A DNA stretch of 5,761 nt from Dehalococcoidia bacterium (GTDB taxonomy: Bacteria > Chloroflexota > Dehalococcoidia > Dehalococcoidales > W498). How positions within the stretch are numbered: the first letter of the stretch is position 1; each line of letters opens with the position of its first letter. The position numbers were made by a program, and so were the translations under genes. The stretch is from assembly GCA_030608125.1 (NCBI GenBank), contig JAUWEU010000051.1, positions 1-5,761 of the forward strand, written 5' to 3'. This document shows positions 1-5,402 of this stretch, piece after piece. The notes under the pieces were generated by a model. That model ran no database searches and was not told the origin of the DNA. It saw only the letters and a list, made by a program, of their open reading frames with translations.

Positions 1-452
1 CGGAACATCTCCTCTACTTTCTCAACAACTTGCCCCTGTTTATCTTTCTTCAGGTACCTTTTCTCCAGAACCCGGATGGCATTTTCACTAAGATTGATCC
101 CAGGAGCCAGTTGAACCTTTGGCTTGGCTGTAATAACAGGCGTCTCTTTAGTCTGGGTTTCCATTTCAGGTTTAACCTCCTCTAGTTTAGCTGGCTCTTC
201 AGCCAGGATTTGTCTGACCGCAGCCCGGATTTCAGAATCTGTGGGTAGGCGTTTCTGTTGACGGCGAGGCTTGGGCACCAGGTGTTCCATTCCAGGGAGG
301 GGTTGTGGCTGTTCTAGGCGTTCAATCACCTGAGCGGTGAGTTGCTCAACTAGTTGTCGGTCAGCCATACCCATAGACTCAGCAGCAGCAAAGATAGCCT
401 TGGCAATCTGGGTGCGATCAAGTTTCTTTTCTGATTGATTAGCTGGGCTCAT
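1..452 (-). CDS. nrdJ: Adenosylcobalamin-dependent (class II) ribonucleotide reductase, N-terminal part
   Basis: My translation of the minus strand gives about 150 residues that run off the left edge. Residues 121-150 (LSENAIRVLEKRY, then KKDKQGQVVEK and EEMF) match the conserved opening of the class II ribonucleotide reductase catalytic barrel. This enzyme reduces ribonucleotides to deoxyribonucleotides using adenosylcobalamin as radical source. The active-site cysteines lie outside the window. Residues 12-60 look like the helical part of an ATP-cone (DRTQIAKAIFAAAE, then DRQLVEQLTAQVIERLE), but the N-terminal V-x-K-R-D-G hairpin is missing. Residues 61-120 are a charged, Pro/Glu/Lys-rich linker. 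The ATG at 452 is supported by an AGGAG six bases upstream and an in-frame TAA just before it, so a longer N-terminus is not possible. The gene follows nrdR by 24 nt and is almost certainly co-transcribed with it. Family is confident; the ATP-cone reading is inference. Confidence 0.92.
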   Translation of the reverse strand, partial: MSPANQSEKKLDRTQIAKAIFAAAESMGMADRQLVEQLTAQVIERLEQPQPLPGMEHLVPKPRRQQKRLPTDSEIRAAVRQILAEEPAKLEEVKPEMETQTKETPVITAKPKVQLAPGINLSENAIRVLEKRYLKKDKQGQVVEKVEEMF

Positions 453-458
453 TTCTGA

Positions 459-463
459 CTCCT
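459..463 (-). promoter_or_regulatory. nrdJ ribosome binding site
   Basis: AGGAG on the minus strand lies six bases before the ATG at 452, inside the 24-nt gap after the nrdR stop. It fixes the nrdJ start. An in-frame TAA at 470-468 excludes any upstream start, which matters because the protein begins without the usual ATP-cone hairpin. Confidence 0.85.
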
Positions 464-476
464 GATTTTAGTAATA

Positions 477-1022
477 TTATTTCCTTCTGCTGACTCGTCC
501 ATGCCTCCTAACCGGTCTCCCTAATTGCTCACTGGGGAGTAAGGGGAGCTGACTGGTGGAGGCAGGTGTTTCACCTTCGCTGCTAACCAGGGTGTCTACA
601 GCTTGTTTCAGTGCTGTGATGTCAGTAAACTCCCGGTAGACGCTGGCAAAACGGATATAGGCAATATAGTCTAGGCTCTTTAACCTTTCCATTACCATGT
701 CACCGATAACAGTACTGGGTATCTCAACCTTACCCAGGCGGTAAAGCTCGGCTTCTATATCATCGGCAAGCTTATCAACAGTGCCGGTAGGCAGTGGTCG
801 TTTTTCACATGCCTTGTGAATACCGGTTAGCAGTTTATTTCGGTTAAATTCCTCACGCCTCTCGTCTTTCTTTATCACGAACAGGCTAGCTGGTTGCAGT
901 CGCTCATAGGTAGTGAACCGGGAGCCGCACCTTAAGCATTGACGGCGGCGGCGTATGCCATCATTTACATCGCGAGAATCTACAACCTTAGAATCATGGT
1001 AACCACAATAGGGACAGTTCAT
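477..1022 (-). CDS. nrdR: Transcriptional repressor NrdR (ribonucleotide reductase regulator)
   Basis: NrdR is a nucleotide-sensing repressor of ribonucleotide reductase genes. The N-terminus is a four-cysteine zinc ribbon (C3, C6, C29, C32) with the family's D-S-R motif at 15-17 and a run of arginines at 24-27 used in DNA binding. An ATP-cone follows at about 48-137, with FVIKKDERREEF, the helix ending in KACEKRP, and YIRFASVYREF near its end. The usual KRDG/KKDG turn reads KKDE here. The family is normally about 150-160 residues. This protein has 181, with a Ser/Pro-rich stretch and then an arginine-rich tail from about 146 on (ending GRPVRRHGRVSRRK). The start codon immediately precedes the CPYC motif as in homologues; the Shine-Dalgarno is weak (GAG about 11 bases upstream). 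It is transcribed from its own promoter with two NrdR boxes, and nrdJ follows 24 nt downstream, so autoregulation and control of nrdJ are expected. Confidence 0.97.
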   Translation of the reverse strand: MNCPYCGYHDSKVVDSRDVNDGIRRRRQCLRCGSRFTTYERLQPASLFVIKKDERREEFNRNKLLTGIHKACEKRPLPTGTVDKLADDIEAELYRLGKVEIPSTVIGDMVMERLKSLDYIAYIRFASVYREFTDITALKQAVDTLVSSEGETPASTSQLPLLPSEQLGRPVRRHGRVSRRK

Positions 1023-1031
1023 AACAAAGCT

Positions 1032-1047
1032 CTACATTATATAGGGT
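1032..1047. promoter_or_regulatory. NrdR box, promoter-distal copy
   Basis: The plus-strand sequence CTACATTATATAGGGT matches the remembered 16-bp NrdR consensus (acaCwAtATaTwGtgt) at about 12 of 16 positions, including the central AT-rich core and the C and G framing it. It sits just downstream of the predicted transcription start of nrdR. It is the weaker box of the pair, but its start is 31 bp from the other, the spacing typical of functional NrdR box pairs. Confidence 0.75.
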
Positions 1048-1056
1048 AGTAAAACT

Positions 1057-1085
1057 AGAATACCACAATATGTAGTGCTTGTCAA
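1057..1085 (-). promoter_or_regulatory. Promoter of the nrdR-nrdJ operon
   Basis: Reading the minus strand, a perfect TTGACA (1085-1080) is followed after exactly 17 bases by TATTCT (1062-1057), a good sigma-70-type promoter. The start should fall near 1050, giving a leader of roughly 30 nt. An alternative TATAAT exists closer to the gene (overlapping the distal NrdR box), but no -35 lies at the right distance. Confidence 0.85.
1063..1078. promoter_or_regulatory. NrdR box within the -35/-10 spacer
   Basis: The sequence CCACAATATGTAGTGC matches the NrdR consensus at about 13 of 16 positions and is a partial palindrome. It occupies 16 of the 17 bases between the -35 and -10 hexamers of the nrdR promoter. 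With the neighbouring box it leaves a 15-bp gap (31 bp start to start, three helical turns). Binding here would directly block RNA polymerase. Confidence 0.83.
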
Positions 1086-1125
1086 GGGTTTTGGGGGGCT
1101 ATTGTGGTTTATCCTAAGATGGCAT

Positions 1126-1167
1126 AAACAAACAAGAAGGCTGTAAGTGCTAATGCATTACAGCCTT
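1126..1167 (-). terminator. Intrinsic terminator of the mraZ-ftsZ operon
   Basis: A perfect 10-bp inverted repeat (AAGGCTGTAA at 1137-1146 and TTACAGCCTT at 1158-1167) continues inward as TGC/GCA with one bulged base, leaving a TAAT-type four-base loop. In the minus direction the stem is followed by CTTGTTTGTTTA, a broken U-tract. It lies 40 nt past the ftsZ stop and ahead of the nrdR promoter, so it should separate the two transcription units. There is no comparable T-run on the plus side. Confidence 0.8.
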
Positions 1168-1175
1168 TACGCTGG

Positions 1176-1203
1176 TCTCGGGGCTTGCTGCCATTCCCCG
1201 AGA
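1176..1203. other. GC-rich hairpin directly after ftsZ
   Basis: TCTCGGGG (1176-1183) and CCCCGAGA (1196-1203) form a perfect 8-bp stem with a 12-base loop, three bases from the ftsZ stop codon. No U-tract follows in either direction, so it is not a terminator by itself. It may protect the 3' end of the mRNA or pause polymerase before the terminator hairpin that begins 9 nt further on. Confidence 0.6.
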
Positions 1204-1206
1204 GCT

Positions 1207-2337
1207 TTAACGGGTCGGAGTGTGTGAGGGTGTCTTAACCAGTTTGGTAGTCGGGGTTATTGCTTGGCGCCGATGGCTGAATAACGGACGGCGCAGGAAA
1301 GAGGGAACATCTAATTCCTCTTCACTCTTCATGTTCTTAAGCAGTTGGGTAAGCTCCTCTTCTTGGTTAGCCCCGGGTATCCCTATCTTGGAAGTAAATC
1401 CAGTGGCAACCAGGGTAATCCTTATCTCGTTATCCATGGTAGGGTCATGAGCCACCCCAAAAATGATGTTGGCATCAGGGTCTACCGCTTGCTTGATTAT
1501 CTCAGCCGCTTCATTGATTTCAAACAGGGTGAGACTGCTACCGCCGACAATATTGAACAACACGCCCTTTGACCCTTCTATGGAGACATCGAGCAGGGGA
1601 CTAGCTAGGGCTTCTTTGGCGGCATTTACTGCCCGGTCTTTACCCGTGCCGATGCCTATAGACATCCAAGCCGGACCAGCCTCCTTCATTACTGCCTTGA
1701 CATCGGCAAAGTCAAGGTTAATCATCCCAGGGACAGTGATAACTTCAGCGATAGCCTGAACACCATGGTACAGAACATCATCAGCTAGCTTAAAGGCATT
1801 ATCCACCGGTGTCTTCTGGTCACAGAGGTCGAGCAAGCGGTCATTAGGGATAATAATAAGGGTATCAACCTTGCCTAACAGACGGACAATGCCTTGCTCG
1901 GCTACTTGACGGCGGTTGCTACCTTCAAAGGTGAATGGTTTGGTGACTACGGCAATAGTGAGGGCACCGCTTTGCTTAGATATTTCAGCAATAGTAGGCG
2001 CCGCCCCGGTGCCAGTACCACCACCCATACCGCTGGTAATAAATACCATATCAGCCCCAGTGACGATTTGCTTAAGCTCATCACTGCTTTCTTCAGCTGC
2101 TTTCTGACCCATGACATGGTCACCACCTACGCCTAATCCTTTGGTAAGCTTCTCTCCAAGCTGGATACGGGTTGGGGCTTCAGTAATGGCGAGGTGTTGG
2201 GCATCGGTATTCATGGCGATGAACTCTACGCCTTGAACCTCCTCCCTGACCATGCGGGTTATAGCATTGCAACCACCGCCACCTAAACCGATAACCTTAA
2301 TGTTGGCTGGGTTAGCAACGAAGCTTGTTTTTGCCAT
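1207..2337 (-). CDS. ftsZ: Cell division protein FtsZ
   Basis: FtsZ is the tubulin-like GTPase that polymerises at mid-cell and recruits the division machinery. Seen in the 376 residues: the nucleotide-binding GLGGGGCNA at 17-25, the tubulin signature GGGTGTG at 105-111, and the T7 catalytic loop NLDFADVK at 207-214 with both aspartates. The core ends near 314. Only about 30 acidic residues link it to the conserved C-terminal peptide DVPSFLRR at 343-350, which binds FtsA. Most FtsZ proteins end a few residues after this peptide; here 26 more follow (351-376), rich in Arg, Lys, Thr and Pro with no acidic residue. The T3 loop reads GVGGDH (69-74) where G-A-G-x-[ND]-P is usual. A strong AAAGGAGG lies four bases before the ATG. 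ftsA is 48 nt upstream; transcription should end at the hairpins downstream. Confidence 0.98.
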   Translation of the reverse strand: MAKTSFVANPANIKVIGLGGGGCNAITRMVREEVQGVEFIAMNTDAQHLAITEAPTRIQLGEKLTKGLGVGGDHVMGQKAAEESSDELKQIVTGADMVFITSGMGGGTGTGAAPTIAEISKQSGALTIAVVTKPFTFEGSNRRQVAEQGIVRLLGKVDTLIIIPNDRLLDLCDQKTPVDNAFKLADDVLYHGVQAIAEVITVPGMINLDFADVKAVMKEAGPAWMSIGIGTGKDRAVNAAKEALASPLLDVSIEGSKGVLFNIVGGSSLTLFEINEAAEIIKQAVDPDANIIFGVAHDPTMDNEIRITLVATGFTSKIGIPGANQEEELTQLLKNMKSEEELDVPSFLRRPLFSHRRQAITPTTKLVKTPSHTPTR

Positions 2338-2385
2338 CTCTCCTCCTTTCTTACTTATAGTGAGAATTCTTATTTCCTGGGACAG

Positions 2386-3603
2386 CTAGCGGAACAGATT
2401 CCTCATTCGGAAAATTAAGCGTCTTAAACCTGCGCCAAAGCCGTGGGGTCGCCAGGTCTGGGTGCTTTCATGCTTTGCCCCCCACAGCAGGAGTCCAACA
2501 CTTGTGGCATATGCCGGGTCGCGAAGAGCATCGGTAATACCATACATATTGGTAGGAACGCCTACCCTTACCGGGAGTCGGAGTATATCGCGTCCCAGGG
2601 CTTCTATGCCAGAAAGGTTAGAGCTGCCGCCAGTAAGAACCAGCCCAGCCGGGACTAATGTCTCGTATTCAGAGCGTGGCAGCTCAAGCAAGATAAGTCT
2701 TACGATTTCCTCAACCCGAGCCCTGATGATGTCGCACAGGTCTTGGTAGGAGACACCATGTCCGTCCTCTGATATGGTGCTGGTAGTTTCTGCCTTACTC
2801 TCATAAACCGGCATAACGCTGCCATACCTTTTTTTCATCTCCTCGGCTATATCAAAGGGTAACCCCAAACCAATAGCAATATCCCTAGTGATTTGGTAAC
2901 CGGCTACAGGGAGAATAGAGGTATGCCAGATGCTTCCCTCTCTGAAGACAGCGATGTCTGTAGTACCACCACCTATGTCAGCTAGTATGACACCTATTTG
3001 CTTCTCATCTTCAGTCAATACTGCCTCACTGGCAGCTAAAGGTTCAAGGACGAGGTCATCAATATCTATGCCTATACTGCGAATACACTTGACTAGATTC
3101 TGGACGGAAGTTACTGCTGCAGTAATGATGTGCGTCTCCACATCTAGCCTGAAGCCGTGCATCCCTACTGGATTCTTGACTCCTACCTGACCATCAACAG
3201 CATAACCCCGAGGAATAACATGAAGTAGCTTTCTGTCACTAGGAACTTTGATGTTTTGGGCACATTGAAGTACTCGCCTCAGGTCATCTGGACGTACCAA
3301 CCGGTCATTGCGAGTGATGGCTACCACCCCTCGGTTATTGAGTGAGCTGACATGCCTCCCAGTGACGCCGATATAGGACGATTCTATTCTATAGTTGCTG
3401 GCTTGTTCCGCTTTTTTCACTGACTCGTAGATTGCCTCTCTGGCATCGTTGATGTTGACTACCAGTCCTTTGTGTAACCCTCTAGATGGGGTAACGCCTA
3501 CACCTATAATCCGAATAGCGCCTCCATCACCTACATCAGCTATGGTGGTGCATATTTTGGTGGTGCCAACATCAATAGAAGCTACGGTGGTTCGCTTTTT
3601 CAT
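2386..3603 (-). CDS. ftsA: Cell division protein FtsA, membrane anchor of FtsZ
   Basis: FtsA is an actin-family ATPase that tethers FtsZ filaments to the inner face of the membrane. The 405 residues show the actin-type nucleotide site: IDVGTTKI at 10-17 (phosphate 1), ADIGGGTTDIAVF at 208-220 (phosphate 2) and LVLTGGSS at 321-328 (adenosine). The segment between about 84 and 162 corresponds to the FtsA-specific 1C (SHS2) subdomain. The last 16 residues alternate hydrophobic and arginine positions (GLRRLIFRMRNLFR), forming the expected amphipathic membrane-targeting helix. Length is normal for the family. The start is supported by AAGGAGGG with the AGGAGG core six bases before the ATG. ftsA is followed by ftsZ and preceded by rsmH. 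In walled bacteria ftsL, ftsI, mur genes, ftsW and ftsQ lie between rsmH and ftsA; none is present here. Confidence 0.97.
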   Translation of the reverse strand: MKKRTTVASIDVGTTKICTTIADVGDGGAIRIIGVGVTPSRGLHKGLVVNINDAREAIYESVKKAEQASNYRIESSYIGVTGRHVSSLNNRGVVAITRNDRLVRPDDLRRVLQCAQNIKVPSDRKLLHVIPRGYAVDGQVGVKNPVGMHGFRLDVETHIITAAVTSVQNLVKCIRSIGIDIDDLVLEPLAASEAVLTEDEKQIGVILADIGGGTTDIAVFREGSIWHTSILPVAGYQITRDIAIGLGLPFDIAEEMKKRYGSVMPVYESKAETTSTISEDGHGVSYQDLCDIIRARVEEIVRLILLELPRSEYETLVPAGLVLTGGSSNLSGIEALGRDILRLPVRVGVPTNMYGITDALRDPAYATSVGLLLWGAKHESTQTWRPHGFGAGLRRLIFRMRNLFR

Positions 3604-3702
3604 CTTCTCCCTCCTTTTTAGCTAGATTCCTGACCCCTTTTGAATTTACCTTTTACATTTTCAGAACCTCCTCTTTTGCATAGTGTCAATGATTTATCTA
3701 AT
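3604..3702 (-). other. rsmH-ftsA gap with a start-stop mini-ORF
   Basis: This 99-nt gap is the junction where a full dcw cluster would carry many genes. On the minus strand it holds GAGGAGG (3673-3667), then eight bases, then ATG immediately followed by TAA (3658-3653). That is an ideal ribosome-binding site leading to a one-codon frame. A six-codon frame (MQKRRF, ATG at 3681) overlaps this site. The ftsA Shine-Dalgarno lies at 3616-3609. A TTGACA (3689-3684) is present, but nothing like a -10 lies at the right distance. The ribosome-binding site may be the remnant of a lost gene or may feed ribosomes toward ftsA; neither is proven. Confidence 0.4.
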
Positions 3703-4758
3703 CTAAGCGGCTAAGAATGTCCTTCGGAGCTTCTTTAGTAAAGCTGGTCTCCTCCATCCATTGGCTTTAACCTCCGTTGAAAACCCCAATTCTTCAACGG
3801 TCATATATTGCTCATCCTGATTAATAATGCGCTCAGCCGCTCTTAATTTGGCACTGCGGCTACGCGGATTAAGTTGAACCTCCACTAGGGAAGGAGTAAT
3901 AACCCTCTTATTGATTAACCTTAAACTGACGGTATGTCCGCAAATACAGGTCGGTGTACCCGGGGGGCAAATACAACCCATTGATTCTTGTCGCATAAAC
4001 TGTTTCACTATCCGGTCTTCAAGGGAGTGATAGCTAATGAGCACCAATCTGCCTTCAGAGCCAAGGAGGTTGATTGCCTGCTTGAGGGCTGCTTCTAGAT
4101 GCTCAAGTTCGTGGTTAACCACTATTCGTAGTGCCTGAAAAGTTTTAGTGGCAGGGTGGATTCTACCCCTTCTCCTGCCAATAGCTCGCTCTATAGTCTG
4201 AGCCAGTTGAAGGGTAGTCTTTATAGGGCGTTGGTTTACAATGCGGTGTGCTATTTGACGGCTATAGCCTTCCTCACCATATTTTCTTATGAGGTGAGCT
4301 AGTTCAGCCTCGGGAGATGTATTAATGATATCGGCGGCAGTAACCTCTTGGCTGGGACTCAAACGCATGTCTAAGGGTGCATCGTGCTGGAAGCTGAAAC
4401 CACGACCATTCCCATTGAGCTGAAGAGAAGAGAGTCCCAGGTCAAACAAGATACCGTGCACTGGGAAGAAGTCATATTTGAGGCAGATAGCCTGTAAATT
4501 AGCGAAGTTATCGTTAATGAGAAGGGTTGAGCGTCTATAGGCTTCAAGTCTTGCCCTGGCTATTTTTATAGCTTCAGGGTCAGCGTCAATGCCCAGTAGT
4601 TGCCCACCGGGTGAACTGTGCTCTAAAATGGCAGCAGCATGCCCGCCAGCACCGAGGGTGCAATCTATATAGCGACCCCCAGGCTGAACAGCCAGTGCCT
4701 CCATTGTCTCCTTCAGTAGAACCGGGATATGAGTGGGGGGTAACATTGCTAGCCTCAT
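3703..4758 (-). CDS. rsmH: 16S rRNA (cytosine-1402 N4)-methyltransferase RsmH
   Basis: RsmH (formerly MraW) transfers a methyl group from S-adenosylmethionine to N4 of C1402 in 16S rRNA, tuning the ribosomal P site. Visible family motifs: HIPVLLKE at 10-17, the SAM-binding DCTLGAGGH at 32-40, GIDADPEA at 56-63, [11 protein letters not shown] at 104-114, GFSF...LDMR at 120-132, [12 protein letters not shown] at 201-212, [13 protein letters not shown] at 242-254 and [12 protein letters not shown] at 299-310. A four-cysteine segment (C262, C264, C271, C273) occurs where many Gram-positive-type homologues also carry cysteines. The family is usually about 310-315 residues. This one has 351, with a tail from about 312 ending in a basic stretch ([12 protein letters not shown]). 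The ATG overlaps the mraZ stop by one base (TAATG), implying translational coupling; Met5 is a possible alternative start. Confidence 0.97.
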   Translation of the reverse strand: MRLAMLPPTHIPVLLKETMEALAVQPGGRYIDCTLGAGGHAAAILEHSSPGGQLLGIDADPEAIKIARARLEAYRRSTLLINDNFANLQAICLKYDFFPVHGILFDLGLSSLQLNGNGRGFSFQHDAPLDMRLSPSQEVTAADIINTSPEAELAHLIRKYGEEGYSRQIAHRIVNQRPIKTTLQLAQTIERAIGRRRGRIHPATKTFQALRIVVNHELEHLEAALKQAINLLGSEGRLVLISYHSLEDRIVKQFMRQESMGCICPPGTPTCICGHTVSLRLINKRVITPSLVEVQLNPRSRSAKLRAAERIINQDEQYMTVEELGFSTEVKANGWRRPALLKKLRRTFLAA

Positions 4759-5183
4759 TAGTGCCTTTCTAAGCTTTCTATAATCTGCCAGGCTTGCTCC
4801 TGGCTAATAGCCTTTTCTGATTCCCACTGCTCTTTGTTCCATAGTTCAAGGTAAGTATTGGCGCCAGCTATAATTACTTCATCCTCAATTCCAGCATACT
4901 GGCGCAATGGCAAAGGTAGGGCTATCCTACCTTGCCCATCAATGCTGAGGCTGAAGGCAGTGGCAAAAACAGCCCGATTTAGTTTCCTCAGCTTACTGCG
5001 TGTAACTGAACCGGTGGTAAGTGTGGTCGCCAACTTTCTCCACTCAGATGGTGGATAGACGTTGATACATCTCTCTATCCCCGGCGTTAAAACCACTCCC
5101 TCTTTTAATTCTCTTCTGAACCGGGGTGGGATAGGCACTCTGCCCTTTTCGTCAATCTTATATTCAAATTCACCAAAAAACAT
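4758..5183 (-). CDS. mraZ: Transcriptional regulator MraZ
   Basis: MraZ is the DNA-binding regulator normally found first in the division and cell-wall (dcw) cluster; it represses its own operon by binding short direct repeats upstream. The 141 residues match the usual length of about 143. They contain two SpoVT/AbrB-like swapped-hairpin repeats: [22 protein letters not shown] at the N-terminus (its DEKGR is at 11-15) and [15 protein letters not shown] at 80-94. Each carries the D-x-[KQ]-G-R turn typical of the family. The MFFGE start is the conserved one, preceded by GAAGGG six bases upstream. It is the first gene of the minus-strand operon and overlaps rsmH by one base. A set of 10-bp repeats in its leader is the likely binding site. 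Confidence 0.96.
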   Translation of the reverse strand: MFFGEFEYKIDEKGRVPIPPRFRRELKEGVVLTPGIERCINVYPPSEWRKLATTLTTGSVTRSKLRKLNRAVFATAFSLSIDGQGRIALPLPLRQYAGIEDEVIIAGANTYLELWNKEQWESEKAISQEQAWQIIESLERH

Positions 5184-5205
5184 TGTTAACCCTTCGCTGT
5201 TATCC

Positions 5206-5250
5206 TTTCACTCTTCCCCCTCTTTTACCACTTTCTCCCACTTTTCGCCA
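5206..5250 (-). promoter_or_regulatory. Putative MraZ operator (10-bp direct repeats)
   Basis: Read on the minus strand, five-base words recur every 10 bp: TGGCG, TGGGA, TGGTA, GGGGG, TGAAA, each separated by an A/G-rich five-base spacer such as GAAAG. The best two units read AAAAGTGGGA and GAAAGTGGTA. MraZ proteins are known to bind TGGGN-type (AAAGTGG-type) repeats at 10-bp spacing upstream of their own gene. The array begins inside the -10 region and extends across the start site into the leader, suited to repression. The first three units are good matches; the last two are degenerate. Confidence 0.75.
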
Positions 5251-5280
5251 TTATATAACACAGCCTCCCCTGTTTGTCAA
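5250..5280 (-). promoter_or_regulatory. Promoter of the mraZ-rsmH-ftsA-ftsZ operon
   Basis: On the minus strand a perfect TTGACA (5280-5275) is followed after 17 bases by TATATA (5257-5252), or after 19 bases by TATAAT (5255-5250). Either would place the start near 5243-5245, leaving a leader of about 60 nt that contains most of the repeat operator. Confidence 0.8.
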
Positions 5281-5309
5281 GTCTTTTTGGTTAAATTTCT
5301 AAACTCATT

Positions 5310-5337
5310 TTGCTATATGCTTTGTATGTGGTAGAAT
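5310..5337 (+). promoter_or_regulatory. Putative promoter of trmD
   Basis: TTGCTA (5310-5315) and TAGAAT (5332-5337) are separated by 16 bases. The -10 is preceded by TGG, making an extended -10 element. The start would be near 5344, with a leader of about 59 nt. This promoter diverges from the mraZ promoter; the two -35 hexamers are about 30 bp apart. Confidence 0.55.
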
Positions 5338-5402
5338 AGGAATTGCTCTTAAAGAAGAAGTAATCGAGAACTCATCTCCAAATAGCGGGAAGGATTAGGT
5401 CG

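Noticed and set aside
1039..1044. TATAAT as the -10 of nrdR
   Set aside because: No -35 at a suitable distance upstream; the TTGACA-17-TATTCT pair is better and this element is part of the distal NrdR box.
1101..1112. ATTGTGGTTT as a third NrdR box
   Set aside because: Only half of the motif is present, with a run of six G in place of the other half and no suitable phasing.
2363..2370. AGAATTCT palindrome between ftsA and ftsZ with a nearby TATAAG as a promoter
   Set aside because: No -35 at the right spacing, and an 8-bp palindrome is easily expected by chance.
1220..3190. Several plus-strand open frames of 63-98 codons opposite ftsZ and ftsA
   Set aside because: They lie antisense to confidently assigned genes, have no recognisable domain and no good ribosome-binding site.
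3661..3689. Possible internal promoter for ftsA starting with TTGACA
   Set aside because: At 17-18 base spacing the -10 hexamers would be TTCTGA or TCTGAA, too far from consensus.
4858..5334. Plus-strand open frames of 66 and 90 codons opposite mraZ and its promoter
   Set aside because: One is antisense to mraZ and the other crosses the mraZ operator and promoter; neither resembles a known protein.
5365..5379. Small hairpin GAGA/TCTC in the trmD leader as a regulatory RNA
   Set aside because: The stem is only four base pairs and no riboswitch-like structure is apparent around it.
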